A stretch of 64,000 nucleotides of DNA, taken from positions 35,888-99,887 of the forward strand of contig NZ_JAGGQG010000010.1 in NCBI RefSeq assembly GCF_018613415.1. Direction: 5' to 3'. Each line of letters begins with the position of its first letter. Position 1 is the first letter of the stretch. Below are positions 44,091-53,435 of this stretch, piece after piece. This stretch comes from Bacillus sp. ISL-18. GTDB lineage: Bacteria; Bacillota; Bacilli; Bacillales; Cytobacillaceae. Under the pieces are notes generated by a model. That model ran no database searches. It had not been told where the DNA came from and saw only the letters and a program-made list of their open reading frames with translations. The translations under genes and the position numbers were made by a program.

Positions 44091-44251
44091 TAGACCATGT
44101 CTTCATTTTCTTTTTCAATTTCACTAGGCTGGGGCTGTTCATTTTGTACTATGCTCCCAAGGACTTCCCGATTGTATTTACCAGCATCTTTACCTGCTCC
44201 GGGTGCAATATTTGCCATTGGGAGCTGCTCTAATTCTTTACCTCTTGGCAT
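44090..44251 (-). CDS. Small hypothetical protein, 53 aa
   Basis: MPRGKELEQLPMANIAPGAG onward, 53 residues, with GAGTGAGGAAG upstream. It is hydrophilic with Gly/Ala/Lys/Asn in the first half (GAGKDAGKYNREVLG) and Glu/Gln/Pro at the end, the style of minor spore proteins. Its convergent arrangement with sspH is consistent with that, but I do not recognise the family. Confidence 0.65.
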   Translation of the reverse strand: MPRGKELEQLPMANIAPGAGKDAGKYNREVLGSIVQNEQPQPSEIEKENEDMV

Positions 44252-44333
44252 TCTTCCTCACTCCTTTCTCTTAAGATACCCATAGATTTCAATATCTAAG
44301 CATCAATATAAGGGTTTGTCGAATGCCGTTGAG

Positions 44334-45503
44334 TTATAAATTATTTTGATGGATAAAAATGCTTTCCTTAGCCAAAAGCTCGATGGTCATATCATCCATT
44401 GGAGGATTATGCAAGCCTGCACGTACATCACGATAATATCGTTGAAGTGGATTTTGGAGGGATAAACTTTTTGCTCCCACTATCCTCATCGCTAAATCTA
44501 CAATGGAAATGGCCGCATTCGTGACCGTTAACTTAACAGCCCCTAGTCTCGGAAGCATTCTTTCTCTCTCATTTTCAGCCGCGGAATCCCAATGTTTTGC
44601 AATGGAGTATAAAAAAGACTCCGCCTGTATGATTTTTAGTTCCATTTCACCAATTTTTTGCCTTACGTTTGGTAAATCAACAATCGTACCGATGATACTG
44701 TTTGGAGAATATTCACTTGCAAATTGAAGCGCATACCTTTGGGCGGCTTTAGCAATTCCAAGATAACAAGCAGGAATATGAAGCAGCCATCCGTTAGCCT
44801 TTCTTCCTTTTGCATTTGGTATTTCAACTAGATATTCTTCAGGAATGATTACCTCTTCAAGGATTAAATCATGACTTCCCGTTCCTCGTAAAGCGATACT
44901 ATCCCAGGTTTCTTCAATTTTCACTCCCTTGGTTTCTCTTGGGATCAAAAAGTTAGCCATTTCATTGGTTTCCTTTATTGTTGCATTGACAATAAAATAA
45001 TCCAATACTGGCGCCATGGTCGTAAAGGTTTTTCGGCCTGTAATCACCCAGCCCTGATCTGTTTTTACTGCGTTGGTTTCTGGTCTTCCTCCCCGCGTTG
45101 GACTGCCGGTTTTAGGCTCAGTTTGTGCGCTATTAATCAATGCCCCATTGTTTACTTTTTCACACAAAAACTTAAATAATGACTCACTCCATGATTGTTT
45201 CTCATGTAGATTCATAATAATTCCCATATGCCAGCCAATCGAAAGCGCAGTAGCCCCATCACCTTGTGCAATCATTTCCTGCAGGCGAATTAGTTCATAT
45301 AAGGAAATCTCCTTGCCCCCATATCTTGAGGGAACTGTCAAAGTGGTATAACCTGTATTTTTCAAATCCTCAATATTGTCAAAAGGAAAGGACCCCTCTA
45401 TGTCTACTTGATGTGCTCTTGTTAAAAACCTCTTTGAGAGAGATTTCATCAGTTCTAATCGACCTTCAAGGGTTTCAGTCTGTGGAAAGTTCATTCTATT
45501 CAC
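44334..45503 (-). CDS. Acyl-CoA dehydrogenase family protein
   Basis: A 389-residue flavoprotein of the acyl-CoA dehydrogenase superfamily. The N-terminal helical domain includes YTTLTVPSRYGG, the middle beta domain contains INSAQTEPKTGSPTRGG and DQGWVITGRKTFTTMA, and the C-terminal helical bundle holds RIVGAKSLSLQNPLQRYYRDVRAG. A typical catalytic Glu is not evident at the usual position, so it may be one of the monooxygenase-like members (DszC/NcnH-like). Substrate unknown; no beta-oxidation genes nearby. Confidence 0.85.
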   Translation of the reverse strand: MNRMNFPQTETLEGRLELMKSLSKRFLTRAHQVDIEGSFPFDNIEDLKNTGYTTLTVPSRYGGKEISLYELIRLQEMIAQGDGATALSIGWHMGIIMNLHEKQSWSESLFKFLCEKVNNGALINSAQTEPKTGSPTRGGRPETNAVKTDQGWVITGRKTFTTMAPVLDYFIVNATIKETNEMANFLIPRETKGVKIEETWDSIALRGTGSHDLILEEVIIPEEYLVEIPNAKGRKANGWLLHIPACYLGIAKAAQRYALQFASEYSPNSIIGTIVDLPNVRQKIGEMELKIIQAESFLYSIAKHWDSAAENERERMLPRLGAVKLTVTNAAISIVDLAMRIVGAKSLSLQNPLQRYYRDVRAGLHNPPMDDMTIELLAKESIFIHQNNL

Positions 45504-45554
45504 TCCAATCAGTATCAGTATCTCTAATGATTAGATTTTATCATACCCATAGCA

Positions 45555-45590
45555 AAAAAGACTCCTGTATGGTTTAACAGGAATCTTACG
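45555..45590 (-). terminator. Terminator of ktrB
   Basis: GATTCCTGT...ACAGGAGTC followed by TTTTTTGC on the minus strand; one G-T pair. Confidence 0.65.
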
Positions 45591-45596
45591 CAATCA

Positions 45597-46934
45597 TTAA
45601 CCAATCATAATTTTACCTTTGGGATAACGGAACGGATCAGGGTTTCTCCGCATTGTCACGGCAAATGCAATCGTTAAAGGACCTACCCTTCCGGCAAACA
45701 TGGTCAACATAATCAATATCTTGCCAATATCCGATAATTCAGGTGTTAATCCCATTGAAAGCCCCACAGTCGCAAACGCAGACGTCACCTCAAAAAGAAT
45801 CGCTAAAAAATCATGACCTTTTTCAGTTATAGTTAATACAAGTGTCATGAACATTACAAGGAACAGTCCACTAAATGTTACCGTTAAAGCTTTGTATATG
45901 GTTTCATATTCAATCCGCTGACGGTAAAATATAACATCCTCTTTCCCGCGGATTTGCGACCAAACTGCTCCCATTAACGTGGTAAAGGTAGTCGTTTTTA
46001 TCCCTCCTCCGGTTGAACCTGGCGAAGCTCCTATAAACATCAGCAAAATAATTAATAAGAGGCTGGATTGAGTTAAATCCCCAATACTTAACGTATTGGC
46101 TCCTGCCGTCCTAGCGGTGACCGATTGAAATAATGAGCCCAGTATTTTCCCTGTGAGGGTTAATGGCTTTAATGTTAGGTGATTGGAATACTCTAACAAA
46201 AAGATGCCAACAGTTCCAACAATCACTAAGAAAGCACTGGTTATAAGGACAATTTTTGTATGTAAAGAAACTCGCTTAATTGCTCGGTATTCATACAGTT
46301 CATTCATGACAATGAAGCCAATTCCGCCCAGAATAATTAATAAACAAACCGTTAAAGTGACAGTTGGATCATCAACATAGCCTGTTAAACTATGAAATTC
46401 CCCCATTAAATCAAATCCTGCGTTATTGAAATTAGAAATAGAATGAAAAATACCGAAATAAATCGCTTTCTTAAGGGGCATATCGAAAGAGAACCGAATT
46501 GCTAATATAAGCGCCCCTGTTAACTCAATTACACTTGTAAAAACGATAATCCTTTTTGCTAACCTAACAATTCCTTCAATTGAAAGATTATTTAAGGATT
46601 CCTGAAGGAGGATTCTTTCTTTTAATGATATTTTTTTTCCTAATAGAAAGGCAAAAAAAGTTGCAAATGTCATGAATCCAAGTCCTCCCACTTGAATCAG
46701 CGACAAAATGACAATCTGGCCAAATATTGTAAATGTCGTACCCGTGTCTACTACCACTAGACCAGTTACACAAGTTGCTGATGTAGCTGTGAAGAAAGCA
46801 TTCACTAAGGACAGGCCATGTCCATTTGTAGTCGCAGCAGGGAGCATTAATAAAATAGCCCCTATTATAATAATAGAAGCAAATCCAAAAACAAGGATTT
46901 TAGGAGGATCAAGAAAAAATTTTTTTTGAGGCAT
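45597..46934 (-). CDS. ktrB: Potassium uptake protein KtrB/TrkH family
   Basis: Membrane subunit of a Na+-dependent K+ channel-like transporter, 445 residues. Four M1-P-M2 repeats are recognisable from the pore loops: ATSATCVTGLVVVDTG, SNFNNAGFDLMG, VTARTAGANTLS and TSAFATVGLSMG, each with a selectivity-filter Gly. The cytoplasmic RCK partner KtrA is not encoded next to it, so this may be a KtrD-like second copy served by a distant RCK subunit. Confidence 0.9.
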   Translation of the reverse strand: MPQKKFFLDPPKILVFGFASIIIIGAILLMLPAATTNGHGLSLVNAFFTATSATCVTGLVVVDTGTTFTIFGQIVILSLIQVGGLGFMTFATFFAFLLGKKISLKERILLQESLNNLSIEGIVRLAKRIIVFTSVIELTGALILAIRFSFDMPLKKAIYFGIFHSISNFNNAGFDLMGEFHSLTGYVDDPTVTLTVCLLIILGGIGFIVMNELYEYRAIKRVSLHTKIVLITSAFLVIVGTVGIFLLEYSNHLTLKPLTLTGKILGSLFQSVTARTAGANTLSIGDLTQSSLLLIILLMFIGASPGSTGGGIKTTTFTTLMGAVWSQIRGKEDVIFYRQRIEYETIYKALTVTFSGLFLVMFMTLVLTITEKGHDFLAILFEVTSAFATVGLSMGLTPELSDIGKILIMLTMFAGRVGPLTIAFAVTMRRNPDPFRYPKGKIMIG

Positions 46935-47195
46935 TTGGTATCCTTCCTAACGGATTATTATTTTATAAAAAATTTTATACTATTTTTAAAATATGGTAAT
47001 AGTAAAATACGTATTACAGGAAAAATATACTACTGCATTTAAAAAATGTAAATATATTTTGCTATCAGTGTCGAACCTCACTGTATTCTAATCCATTGTA
47101 GATTATAATACTTAAGAAAATCCAAGGAAAAAAGACTATGAAATGTAATGCATACGAACAAAATATATCCTGCAACGGTTATAAGGGGGATGAAA

Positions 47196-48728
47196 ATGAA
47201 AAAAGGTACCGGACAATTATTTATTCAAACAGGCAGTTTGATTGCAGGGTTTATGGTTTGGGTAATTATTTCTTCGCTTATGCCATTTATAAAGGAAGAT
47301 ATTCATTTAACCTCAACAGAAATTGCATGGGCCACTGCTGTCCCTGTTATCCTTGGATCCCTGCTAAGGGTGCCAATTGGTTATTGGACAAACAAATATG
47401 GAGCCCGAATCTTATTTAGCTTATGCTTTATCGTTCTCCTTATTCCAATTGTCATTATCAGTTATTCTAGTAGTTTAGAGATGTTAATCATGGGCGGCTT
47501 ACTACTTGGAATAGGGGGGGCTGTTTTTTCAGTTGGGGTTACATCATTACCAAAATATTATGATAAGACAAAACATGGGTTCATAAACGGAATTTATGGA
47601 GCTGGAAATATTGGAACGGCAATAACCTCCTTTTTGGCTCCTGTCCTAGCCAATCTGTATGGCTGGAGAAGTACTGTTAAATTTTATCTTATCTTAGTAC
47701 TGCTATTTGCTATATTGCATTTCATATTTGGAGACAAGAAAGAACGAAAAATTACTCATTCCCTCTCTGATCAATTAAAAGAGGTATATAAAAATCCTAA
47801 ACTCTGGGTATTGAGCTTATTTTATTTTGTTACATTTGGTTCATTTGTTGCTTTTACAATTTATTTGCCATCTTTTTTAGTTAACCAATTTGAATTAGAT
47901 AAAGTAGATGCGGGAATAAGAACTGCTGGTTTTATTACGCTTGCTACGATGTTTAGGCCAGTTGGCGGCTGGCTTGGTGATAAAATTAACCCATTCTTAA
48001 TTCTCATGGCCGTATTCTTCAGCTTAACTTTTGCTGGGTTTTTACTTGCCTTTTCACCATCACTACCGATTTACTCACTTGGATGTTTGTTAGTAGCCTT
48101 TTTTGCAGGGCTTGGTAACGGGGCAATCTTTAAATTAGTTCCCTTGTACTTTTCTAAGCAAGCAGGAATTGTCAATGGATTTGTTTCAGCCATGGGAGGT
48201 CTTGGCGGCTTTTTTCCACCGCTTATTTTAACACTTTTCTTTAATTGGACTGGACACTATGCAATTGGCTTTATGTCTCTTTCTGAATTTTCATTAGCAA
48301 GTCTTGTCATTGTCATTTGGCTATTCTACCAAGGTAAACTAGACCTATCTCGTCAAATTGTGAACCATGCGATTGATGGTATTTGTATCACCGATACGAA
48401 TGGAATCATCCAGAATGTTAATCCTGCCTTCTCGAGAATTACTGGCTATGATTTTAGAGAGGTAATTGGAAAAACACCAAGCGTTCTTCAATCAGGCGAG
48501 CATGACAATCATTTTTATCAAAATATGTGGAAAAATTTACTTACAAATGGGTATTGGGAAGGATTCATCTGGAATAAGCGCAAAAACAATGAAATATTTA
48601 AAGAATGGCTTACCATCACTGCGATAAGAGATGATGCGGGAGAAATACAGAACTATGTAGGCATGTTTTATGAAGTGAAGGAACTGTCTGATGATAGCCA
48701 ACTTTATACAAGAAATCCTCAGTTATGA
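47196..48728 (+). CDS. NarK/NasA-type MFS transporter fused to a PAS domain
   Basis: A 510-residue protein. Residues 1-375 form a 12-segment MFS carrier of the nitrate/nitrite porter type: signature-like regions RVPIGYWTNKYGAR (TM2-3 loop), GGAVFSVGVTSLP, and FRPVGGWLGDKINP and GLGNGAIFKLVP in the second half. Residues about 386-496 form a PAS domain (GICITDTNGIIQNVNPAF, RITGYDFREVIGKT, NYVGMFYEVKEL). There is no kinase or output domain after it. ATG 47196 is used because GGGGG and eight bases precede it. The PAS probably senses a signal or gates transport. Confidence 0.82.
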   Translation: MKKGTGQLFIQTGSLIAGFMVWVIISSLMPFIKEDIHLTSTEIAWATAVPVILGSLLRVPIGYWTNKYGARILFSLCFIVLLIPIVIISYSSSLEMLIMGGLLLGIGGAVFSVGVTSLPKYYDKTKHGFINGIYGAGNIGTAITSFLAPVLANLYGWRSTVKFYLILVLLFAILHFIFGDKKERKITHSLSDQLKEVYKNPKLWVLSLFYFVTFGSFVAFTIYLPSFLVNQFELDKVDAGIRTAGFITLATMFRPVGGWLGDKINPFLILMAVFFSLTFAGFLLAFSPSLPIYSLGCLLVAFFAGLGNGAIFKLVPLYFSKQAGIVNGFVSAMGGLGGFFPPLILTLFFNWTGHYAIGFMSLSEFSLASLVIVIWLFYQGKLDLSRQIVNHAIDGICITDTNGIIQNVNPAFSRITGYDFREVIGKTPSVLQSGEHDNHFYQNMWKNLLTNGYWEGFIWNKRKNNEIFKEWLTITAIRDDAGEIQNYVGMFYEVKELSDDSQLYTRNPQL

Positions 48729-48745
48729 GGGTTTCTTTTTTTTTT
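48712..48745 (+). terminator. Terminator of the MFS-PAS gene
   Basis: GAAATCCTCA-GTTA-TGAGGGTTTC followed by ten Ts; the stem overlaps the stop codon. Confidence 0.88.
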
Positions 48746-48817
48746 GCATTACTTCTAGTTTCTATTTATTACAACTTTTTGTCTAAAAACTTGTGTTCAC
48801 ATTTCCTTCACCATTTT

Positions 48818-48833
48818 TGTGACGTACGTCACA
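48818..48833 (+). promoter_or_regulatory. FNR/CRP-type palindromic operator upstream of narK
   Basis: TGTGACGTACGTCACA is a perfect palindrome of the TGTGA-N6-TCACA class used by Bacillus FNR. Its centre (48825.5) lies 41 to 42 bases before the expected start point of the promoter with -10 TATAGT at 48856-48861, the class II activator position. Confidence 0.82.
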
Positions 48834-48855
48834 AAAAAGAGGTTTGTATGTAGTT

Positions 48856-48861
48856 TATAGT
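48856..48861 (+). promoter_or_regulatory. Predicted -10 element of narK
   Basis: TATAGT lies 22 bases after the FNR palindrome and lacks a good -35 partner, as expected for an activator-dependent promoter. Confidence 0.6.
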
Positions 48862-48922
48862 AATTACACAAGCAACACATACAGCAATTAAAAAATCAAT
48901 TACTATTTAGGGGGAAAATCAC

Positions 48923-50224
48923 ATGGCCCGAATTAATTACTGGAATCCAGAAGATGAAAAGTTCTGGAAAGCCGAAGGAAAAAAACACGCTAACCGAAAT
49001 TTATGGATCTCCGTACCATCTCTTATGCTTGCCTTTATTGTTTGGCAAATTTGGTCAGTTGTAGCCGTAAGACTGAACGACGTTGGCTTCCATTTTACAG
49101 AAGAACAATTATTATCACTTGCTGCAATCCCTGGACTTGTGGGTGCAACACTTCGTTTTGTTTATACTTTTGCAGCAGGATTTTTTGGTGGGAAAAACTG
49201 GACTGTTATCTCCACTGCCATTCTTGCCATCCCAGCTATAGGCATTGGATTTGCAGTACAAAATCCTGAAACACCGTATTCTGTCATGTTGCTACTAGCA
49301 GCACTTTGTGGTCTAGGTGGAGGAAACTTTTCATCTTCATCTGCCAATATTAGTTTCTTCTTTCCAAAGAAAGAAAAAGGTACCGCACTTGGAATTAACG
49401 GCGGCTTAGGTAATATGGGCGTATCAGTGGTCCAATTTGTTACTCCATTAATCATTACCTCAGGTACTTTTGCTTTCGTTGGCGGTAAGCAAGTTTTAGC
49501 CACTGGTCAAACAATGTGGTTACAGAACGCTGCTTTTATCTGGGTAATCCCAATTGCTATCATGGCTATTTTGGCTATTTTTAAAATGGATAATGTACCG
49601 GGTGCTAAACAATCATTTGCTGATCAATTTGTTATTGTAAAACGAAAGCACACTTGGATTATGACTGCTTTATATGTAGCTACTTTCGGTTCATTTATTG
49701 GTTACTCTGCGGCATTCCCGCTTCTTTTAAAATCACAATTCCCTGAGCATCTTTCACTTGCTTTCCTTGGTGCTTTAGTTGCAGCAGCAGCTAGACCTGT
49801 AGGCGGCTGGATGGCCGATAAGCTTGGTGGTGCAAAAGTGACTGCGTTTGTATTAGTCATAATGGGTATGGGTGCAGCAGGTGTCATTTATTTCTTAAGT
49901 GGAAAGCAATTTAATGGATTCTTGTTCTCATTCTTAATCCTTTTCCTTGCATCAGGGATTGGTTCTGGCTCAACATTCCAAATGATTCCAAATATTTTCA
50001 TTCCTAAAGAAGCAGCACCTGTAATTGGGTTCTCAGCAGCGTTCGCAGCATATGGATCTTTCTTTATTCCTAAGCTTTTTGGCTGGTCTATTAATGCAAC
50101 AGGAACTTACACTACTGCTTTCTACTTCTTTATTGGTTTCTATGTAATCTCATTTATTCTAAACTGGTTCTACTATCAGAGAAAAGCTACTGTTGCAAGT
50201 CCAGTAGTAAAACAAGCTAGTTAA
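48923..50224 (+). CDS. narK: Nitrate/nitrite transporter NarK
   Basis: A 433-residue MFS carrier with 12 segments of the nitrate/nitrite porter family. The N-terminus MARINYWNPEDEKFW is typical of Bacillus NarK. Nitrate signature regions are visible as GLGGGNFSSSSANISFFFP (TM5) and GIGSGSTFQMIPNIF (TM11), both Gly-rich. The AARPVGGWMADKLGG loop is the usual MFS motif. AGGGGGAAAATC precedes ATG. A perfect FNR palindrome upstream indicates induction under oxygen limitation. Confidence 0.92.
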   Translation: MARINYWNPEDEKFWKAEGKKHANRNLWISVPSLMLAFIVWQIWSVVAVRLNDVGFHFTEEQLLSLAAIPGLVGATLRFVYTFAAGFFGGKNWTVISTAILAIPAIGIGFAVQNPETPYSVMLLLAALCGLGGGNFSSSSANISFFFPKKEKGTALGINGGLGNMGVSVVQFVTPLIITSGTFAFVGGKQVLATGQTMWLQNAAFIWVIPIAIMAILAIFKMDNVPGAKQSFADQFVIVKRKHTWIMTALYVATFGSFIGYSAAFPLLLKSQFPEHLSLAFLGALVAAAARPVGGWMADKLGGAKVTAFVLVIMGMGAAGVIYFLSGKQFNGFLFSFLILFLASGIGSGSTFQMIPNIFIPKEAAPVIGFSAAFAAYGSFFIPKLFGWSINATGTYTTAFYFFIGFYVISFILNWFYYQRKATVASPVVKQAS

Positions 50225-50225
50225 C

Positions 50226-50262
50226 ACACAAAAAAACTGCCTAAAATTTAGGCAGTTTTTTT
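50226..50262. terminator. Bidirectional terminator between narK and yocH
   Basis: AAAAAAACTGCCTAAA-ATT-TAGGCAGTTTTTTTT between convergent genes. Confidence 0.9.
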
Positions 50263-51170
50263 TAATCGATTATTTTTATTGTAATGTGTTTATTACCCCA
50301 TTTTAGCGCTTCATGCTCTGTGGAAATAAATACATCGATTCTGTTTCCTTTAATAGCGCCGCCTGTATCTGCAGCAGTTGCCACTCCGTAACCTTCAACG
50401 TAAACTTTACTTCCAAGTGGTATAACTTTTGGATCCACGGCGATTACCTTCGCATCAGGGTTGGCTTTTAGATCTACACCCGTTGCAGTGGTTCCTGAAC
50501 ATCCTTCACATGAAGCTGTATAGGCTGTCGCCTTTACCGTAATTTCTTTACCATCAGTTTCTTCACTGCTTGCTGCTTTAGCTGGATGTGCACTCGGAGC
50601 CTGCTGAGTAGTTTGCGCAGCCGAAACTGTTTTAGCTGGTTCTACAACCTGAACTGTGGTTGCAGGCTGGGGAGCCGAAGCTGTTGCCGGAATCGTTGTC
50701 TTTTTAGGCTCAGTTGATGTTACAATTGAATTTGCAACCGGCTTTTCTAAATTACTTGTTACCGTATTTTCTTCTTTGCTACCTGGTGCCTCCGCATTTT
50801 TGACACTATCCGTAACTTCATCATATATAATGAGCTTTAAGCCTGGATGAATAAGGTCTGTATTCAGTTTATTCCAATCTTTAATTTGATTTACTTGTAC
50901 TTGATAGGTTAAAGCAATATCCCCTAATGTATCATCTTGCTGAACTGTATATTGTTTTTCAGTTGCAATGGTTAATACATCTCCTGGATGAATCAGGTTA
51001 GTAGAAAGGTGATTCCAGTTTTGAATATCTTCTACAGATGTATTATGTACTTGTGATAGATCCCAAAGGGTATCCCCTTCTTTAACCGTGATTTCTTCCG
51101 CATGAACATTAGCGCCTACAGTCCCTGAGAGTGCAGCAACTGCTAGGAATGCTTTTATTTTTTTTATCAT
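50262..51170 (-). CDS. yocH: Secreted LysM-3D cell-wall hydrolase (YocH-like)
   Basis: A 302-residue exported muralytic enzyme. A signal peptide (about 1-24, ends VHA) is followed by two LysM repeats (EITVKEGDTLWDLSQVHN and QYTVQQDDTLGDIALTYQ). A Thr/Pro/Ala-rich linker leads to a C-terminal 3D domain (about 200-302) of the lytic transglycosylase type. Its conserved acids are in VDPKVIPLGSKVYVEGYG and ATAADTGGAIKGNRIDVFI. Same architecture as B. subtilis YocH. Confidence 0.88.
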   Translation of the reverse strand: MIKKIKAFLAVAALSGTVGANVHAEEITVKEGDTLWDLSQVHNTSVEDIQNWNHLSTNLIHPGDVLTIATEKQYTVQQDDTLGDIALTYQVQVNQIKDWNKLNTDLIHPGLKLIIYDEVTDSVKNAEAPGSKEENTVTSNLEKPVANSIVTSTEPKKTTIPATASAPQPATTVQVVEPAKTVSAAQTTQQAPSAHPAKAASSEETDGKEITVKATAYTASCEGCSGTTATGVDLKANPDAKVIAVDPKVIPLGSKVYVEGYGVATAADTGGAIKGNRIDVFISTEHEALKWGNKHITIKIID

Positions 51171-51330
51171 TTCTATATTCCTCCCATGTTCTTTCGCTTG
51201 CTAACTGTTCTCATCATAACATGTTTTTTTCCGAGAAAAAGAACAGGGGGATGTTAATTGGTTTACAAGAATGGCAATTATATTACAATAGTATTTCTAC
51301 GTAACTGTATATTTTGACAATAGTATAGTA

Positions 51331-51366
51331 AAAAAAACAGTGCAGCATACCGACTGCACTGTTTTT
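51331..51366 (-). terminator. Terminator of the formate dehydrogenase gene
   Basis: AAACAGTGCAG...CTGCACTGTTT, with TTTTT after the stem on the minus strand. Confidence 0.88.
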
Positions 51367-51374
51367 CGCTGATC

Positions 51375-53435
51375 CTAAGACAACTTCGTTATAGCAACAG
51401 CACAAGCTTTGTATTCTGCAGTGCCTGAAATTGGATCATATTCATTTAAGGTTAAAACATTTGTTGGTGTTTCGCTCCAATGGAAGCTCATAAATACAAG
51501 GCCGGGAACAACTTGTTCAGTAATTTTTGTCTTAACAAGAAGATCCCCTCGGCGGGAACGAACCTGTACCACCTCACCATCCGCAATCCCAAGGGAGCAG
51601 GCATCATCTGGATGGATATCAACAGTTTCTTCTGTTTGTTTTACTTTAACACCTGGTGCATAGTAACGGGTCTGTGAATGGGTATTATAGGACTCATAGC
51701 GCCTGCCTGTTGTCAACGTAAACGGATATTCCTCGTCGGGCAATTCTAACGGTTCTGTATAATCAACAGGAACAAATGGTGACTTTTTAACATCTGAAGC
51801 TTGTTTATGGAACCGTTCATGCAGGATAAAGGTACCTGGATGATTCTCATTTGGACATGGATAATGGATACTATATTTTTCATCCAAACGTTTATATGAA
51901 ATCCCTCCATACAGCTCCCAGGCAAGTTTTCTAACCTCATTCCAAATTTCCTCGCTATTTTGATAATGCATTGGGTAACCCATTAAAGTAGCAAGGTCAC
52001 AAAGAATTTCCCAATCTTCCTTCGTATTAGGGTGTGGTTCTACGGCTTTACGAACACGCTGGATTCGACGATCTGTATTGGTATATGTTCCATCCACTTC
52101 TCCCCAAGAACGAGCCGGTAAAACAACGTCGGCCATTTTGGCTGTTTCAGTTAAGAAAATATCTTGGACAACTAATAAATCAAGTTTTTCAAATAACGTT
52201 TTAGTATGATTCATATGAACATCCGCTAAAAGAGGATTTTCACCAATTACATAAAGAGCCTTTAACTCTCCCATCTCTATACGGTCAAAGGTACGTGTTT
52301 GCGTGTCTCCTGCGTGTGGATTTAGTTCCACCCCCCACTCTTTCTCATATCGGGCACGGAACTCATCATTGGCTAAACTCATTGCTCCGGCAAGCTGATT
52401 AGGCAGACAGCCCATATCACCTGCCCCTTGGACATTATTTTGACCTCTCAACGGCATAATCCCGGTTCCTGGTTTTCCAATGTTTCCTGTTAATAATGCT
52501 AAATTCGCAATATCAAAAACGTTATTTACACCACAATGATGCTCTGTAATCCCTAATGTATAGGCAATCATTGAACCACTTGAAGTTGCATATTCTCTAG
52601 CGGTCGTTACAATATCCTCGGCGGAAAGGCCGGTAATCATGGCCGCATATTCAGGTGTATAAGGTTCAACCTGATTTTCTAGACGGTCAAAATCTATTGT
52701 AAAATTCTTAATAAACTCGGGATTGTAAAGACCTTCTTTTAAAATAACCCGTATGAAAGCATTGATAAGAGCTATATCGGTTCCTACATTAATCTGTAAA
52801 TGCCGGTGAGCTACTTTAACCATATCAATTTTCCGAGGATCGATGACAATGATTTTTAATCCTGCCTTAACAGCCTTTTTCATGCGGTTAGCAATGATAG
52901 GATGGGCGTCCGATGTATTAGATCCCATCAGTAATAATACTTCTGCCTTATCAAAATCCTCTAAGGTATTAGTTGGGGAACCGCTTCCAAAAATAGTTGC
53001 CAGACCGGCAACACTCGGTGCGTGTCAAGTTCGGTTACAGCCATCAATGTTATTGCTTTGAATAACCGTCCGCATAAATTTTTGCGTTACATAATTTGAT
53101 TCATTTGTACTTCTTGCACAAGCAAACATACTGATGGCATTAGACCCCCATGTAGTTTTAATTTCGGATAATTTATTGGCAATGTATTGATAAGCCTCTT
53201 CCCAGGTTGCTTTCATTAATTGTCCCGATACCCGAATTAACGGTGAAGTCAATCGACTTTTGGCATGTACATATTCATAAGCAAATGCCCCTTTTACGCA
53301 AGTCTGCCCCTTACTAACCGGAGCTTCTTTATCTCCACGGATTTTCACTATTTTATTATCCGCCACTTCTAAGACAAGTCCGCAGCCAGTTCCGCAGTAC
53401 CCGCAAATGGTCTTAACCAATTTTGTATCTTCCAC
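51375..53435 (-). CDS. fdhF: Selenocysteine-containing formate dehydrogenase (FdhF type)
   Basis: A 686-residue molybdenum bis-MGD oxidoreductase that oxidises formate. It reads through one in-frame TGA (53025-53027), proposed Sec137; the frame is otherwise open to 51375. [4Fe-4S] ligands are Cys11, Cys14, Cys18 and Cys46 (ICGYCGTGCG, GQTCVKG). The residues around the TGA, NRT-U-HAPSVAGL, match E. coli FdhF ARV-U-HGPSVAGL. Later blocks MGSNTSDAHPI, PLRGQNNVQGAGDMG and IGENPLLADVHMNH confirm the family. A SECIS-like hairpin starts 12 bases after the TGA. The start is GTG 53435 with GGGAGGGG upstream. It lacks the N-terminal ferredoxin domain of longer Bacillus YrhE/YjgC forms, so partners are unknown. 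Confidence 0.88.
52996..53012 (-). promoter_or_regulatory. bSECIS-like stem-loop downstream of the fdhF TGA
   Basis: Minus-strand GTTGCC-GGTCT-GGCAAC: a perfect 6-bp stem with a GGTCT loop. The E. coli fdhF SECIS apical hairpin has the same GGUCU loop element and nearly the same spacing from UGA (11 bases there, 12 here). This is the element SelB uses to insert selenocysteine. Confidence 0.85.
53025..53027 (-). other. In-frame TGA, proposed selenocysteine codon
   Basis: The only stop codon between 53435 and 51375 in this frame. It falls exactly where FdhF-type enzymes carry the catalytic Sec or Cys, directly followed by His (CAC), the invariant active-site His. Confidence 0.87.

Noticed and set aside
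47060..47080. FNR site upstream of the MFS-PAS gene
   Set aside because: TGTCGAACCTCACTG deviates from TGTGA-N6-TCACA in both arms; not convincing.
51171..51330. WalR operator upstream of yocH
   Set aside because: Only one TGTAAT half-site with a poor second half (TGCCAT) is found; the two-half consensus is not met.
53025..53027. Reading the TGA in the formate dehydrogenase as a nonsense mutation or sequencing error
   Set aside because: It falls at the exact Sec/Cys site, is followed by the invariant His, and a GGTCT-loop hairpin sits at the SECIS distance; the rest of the frame has no other lesion.
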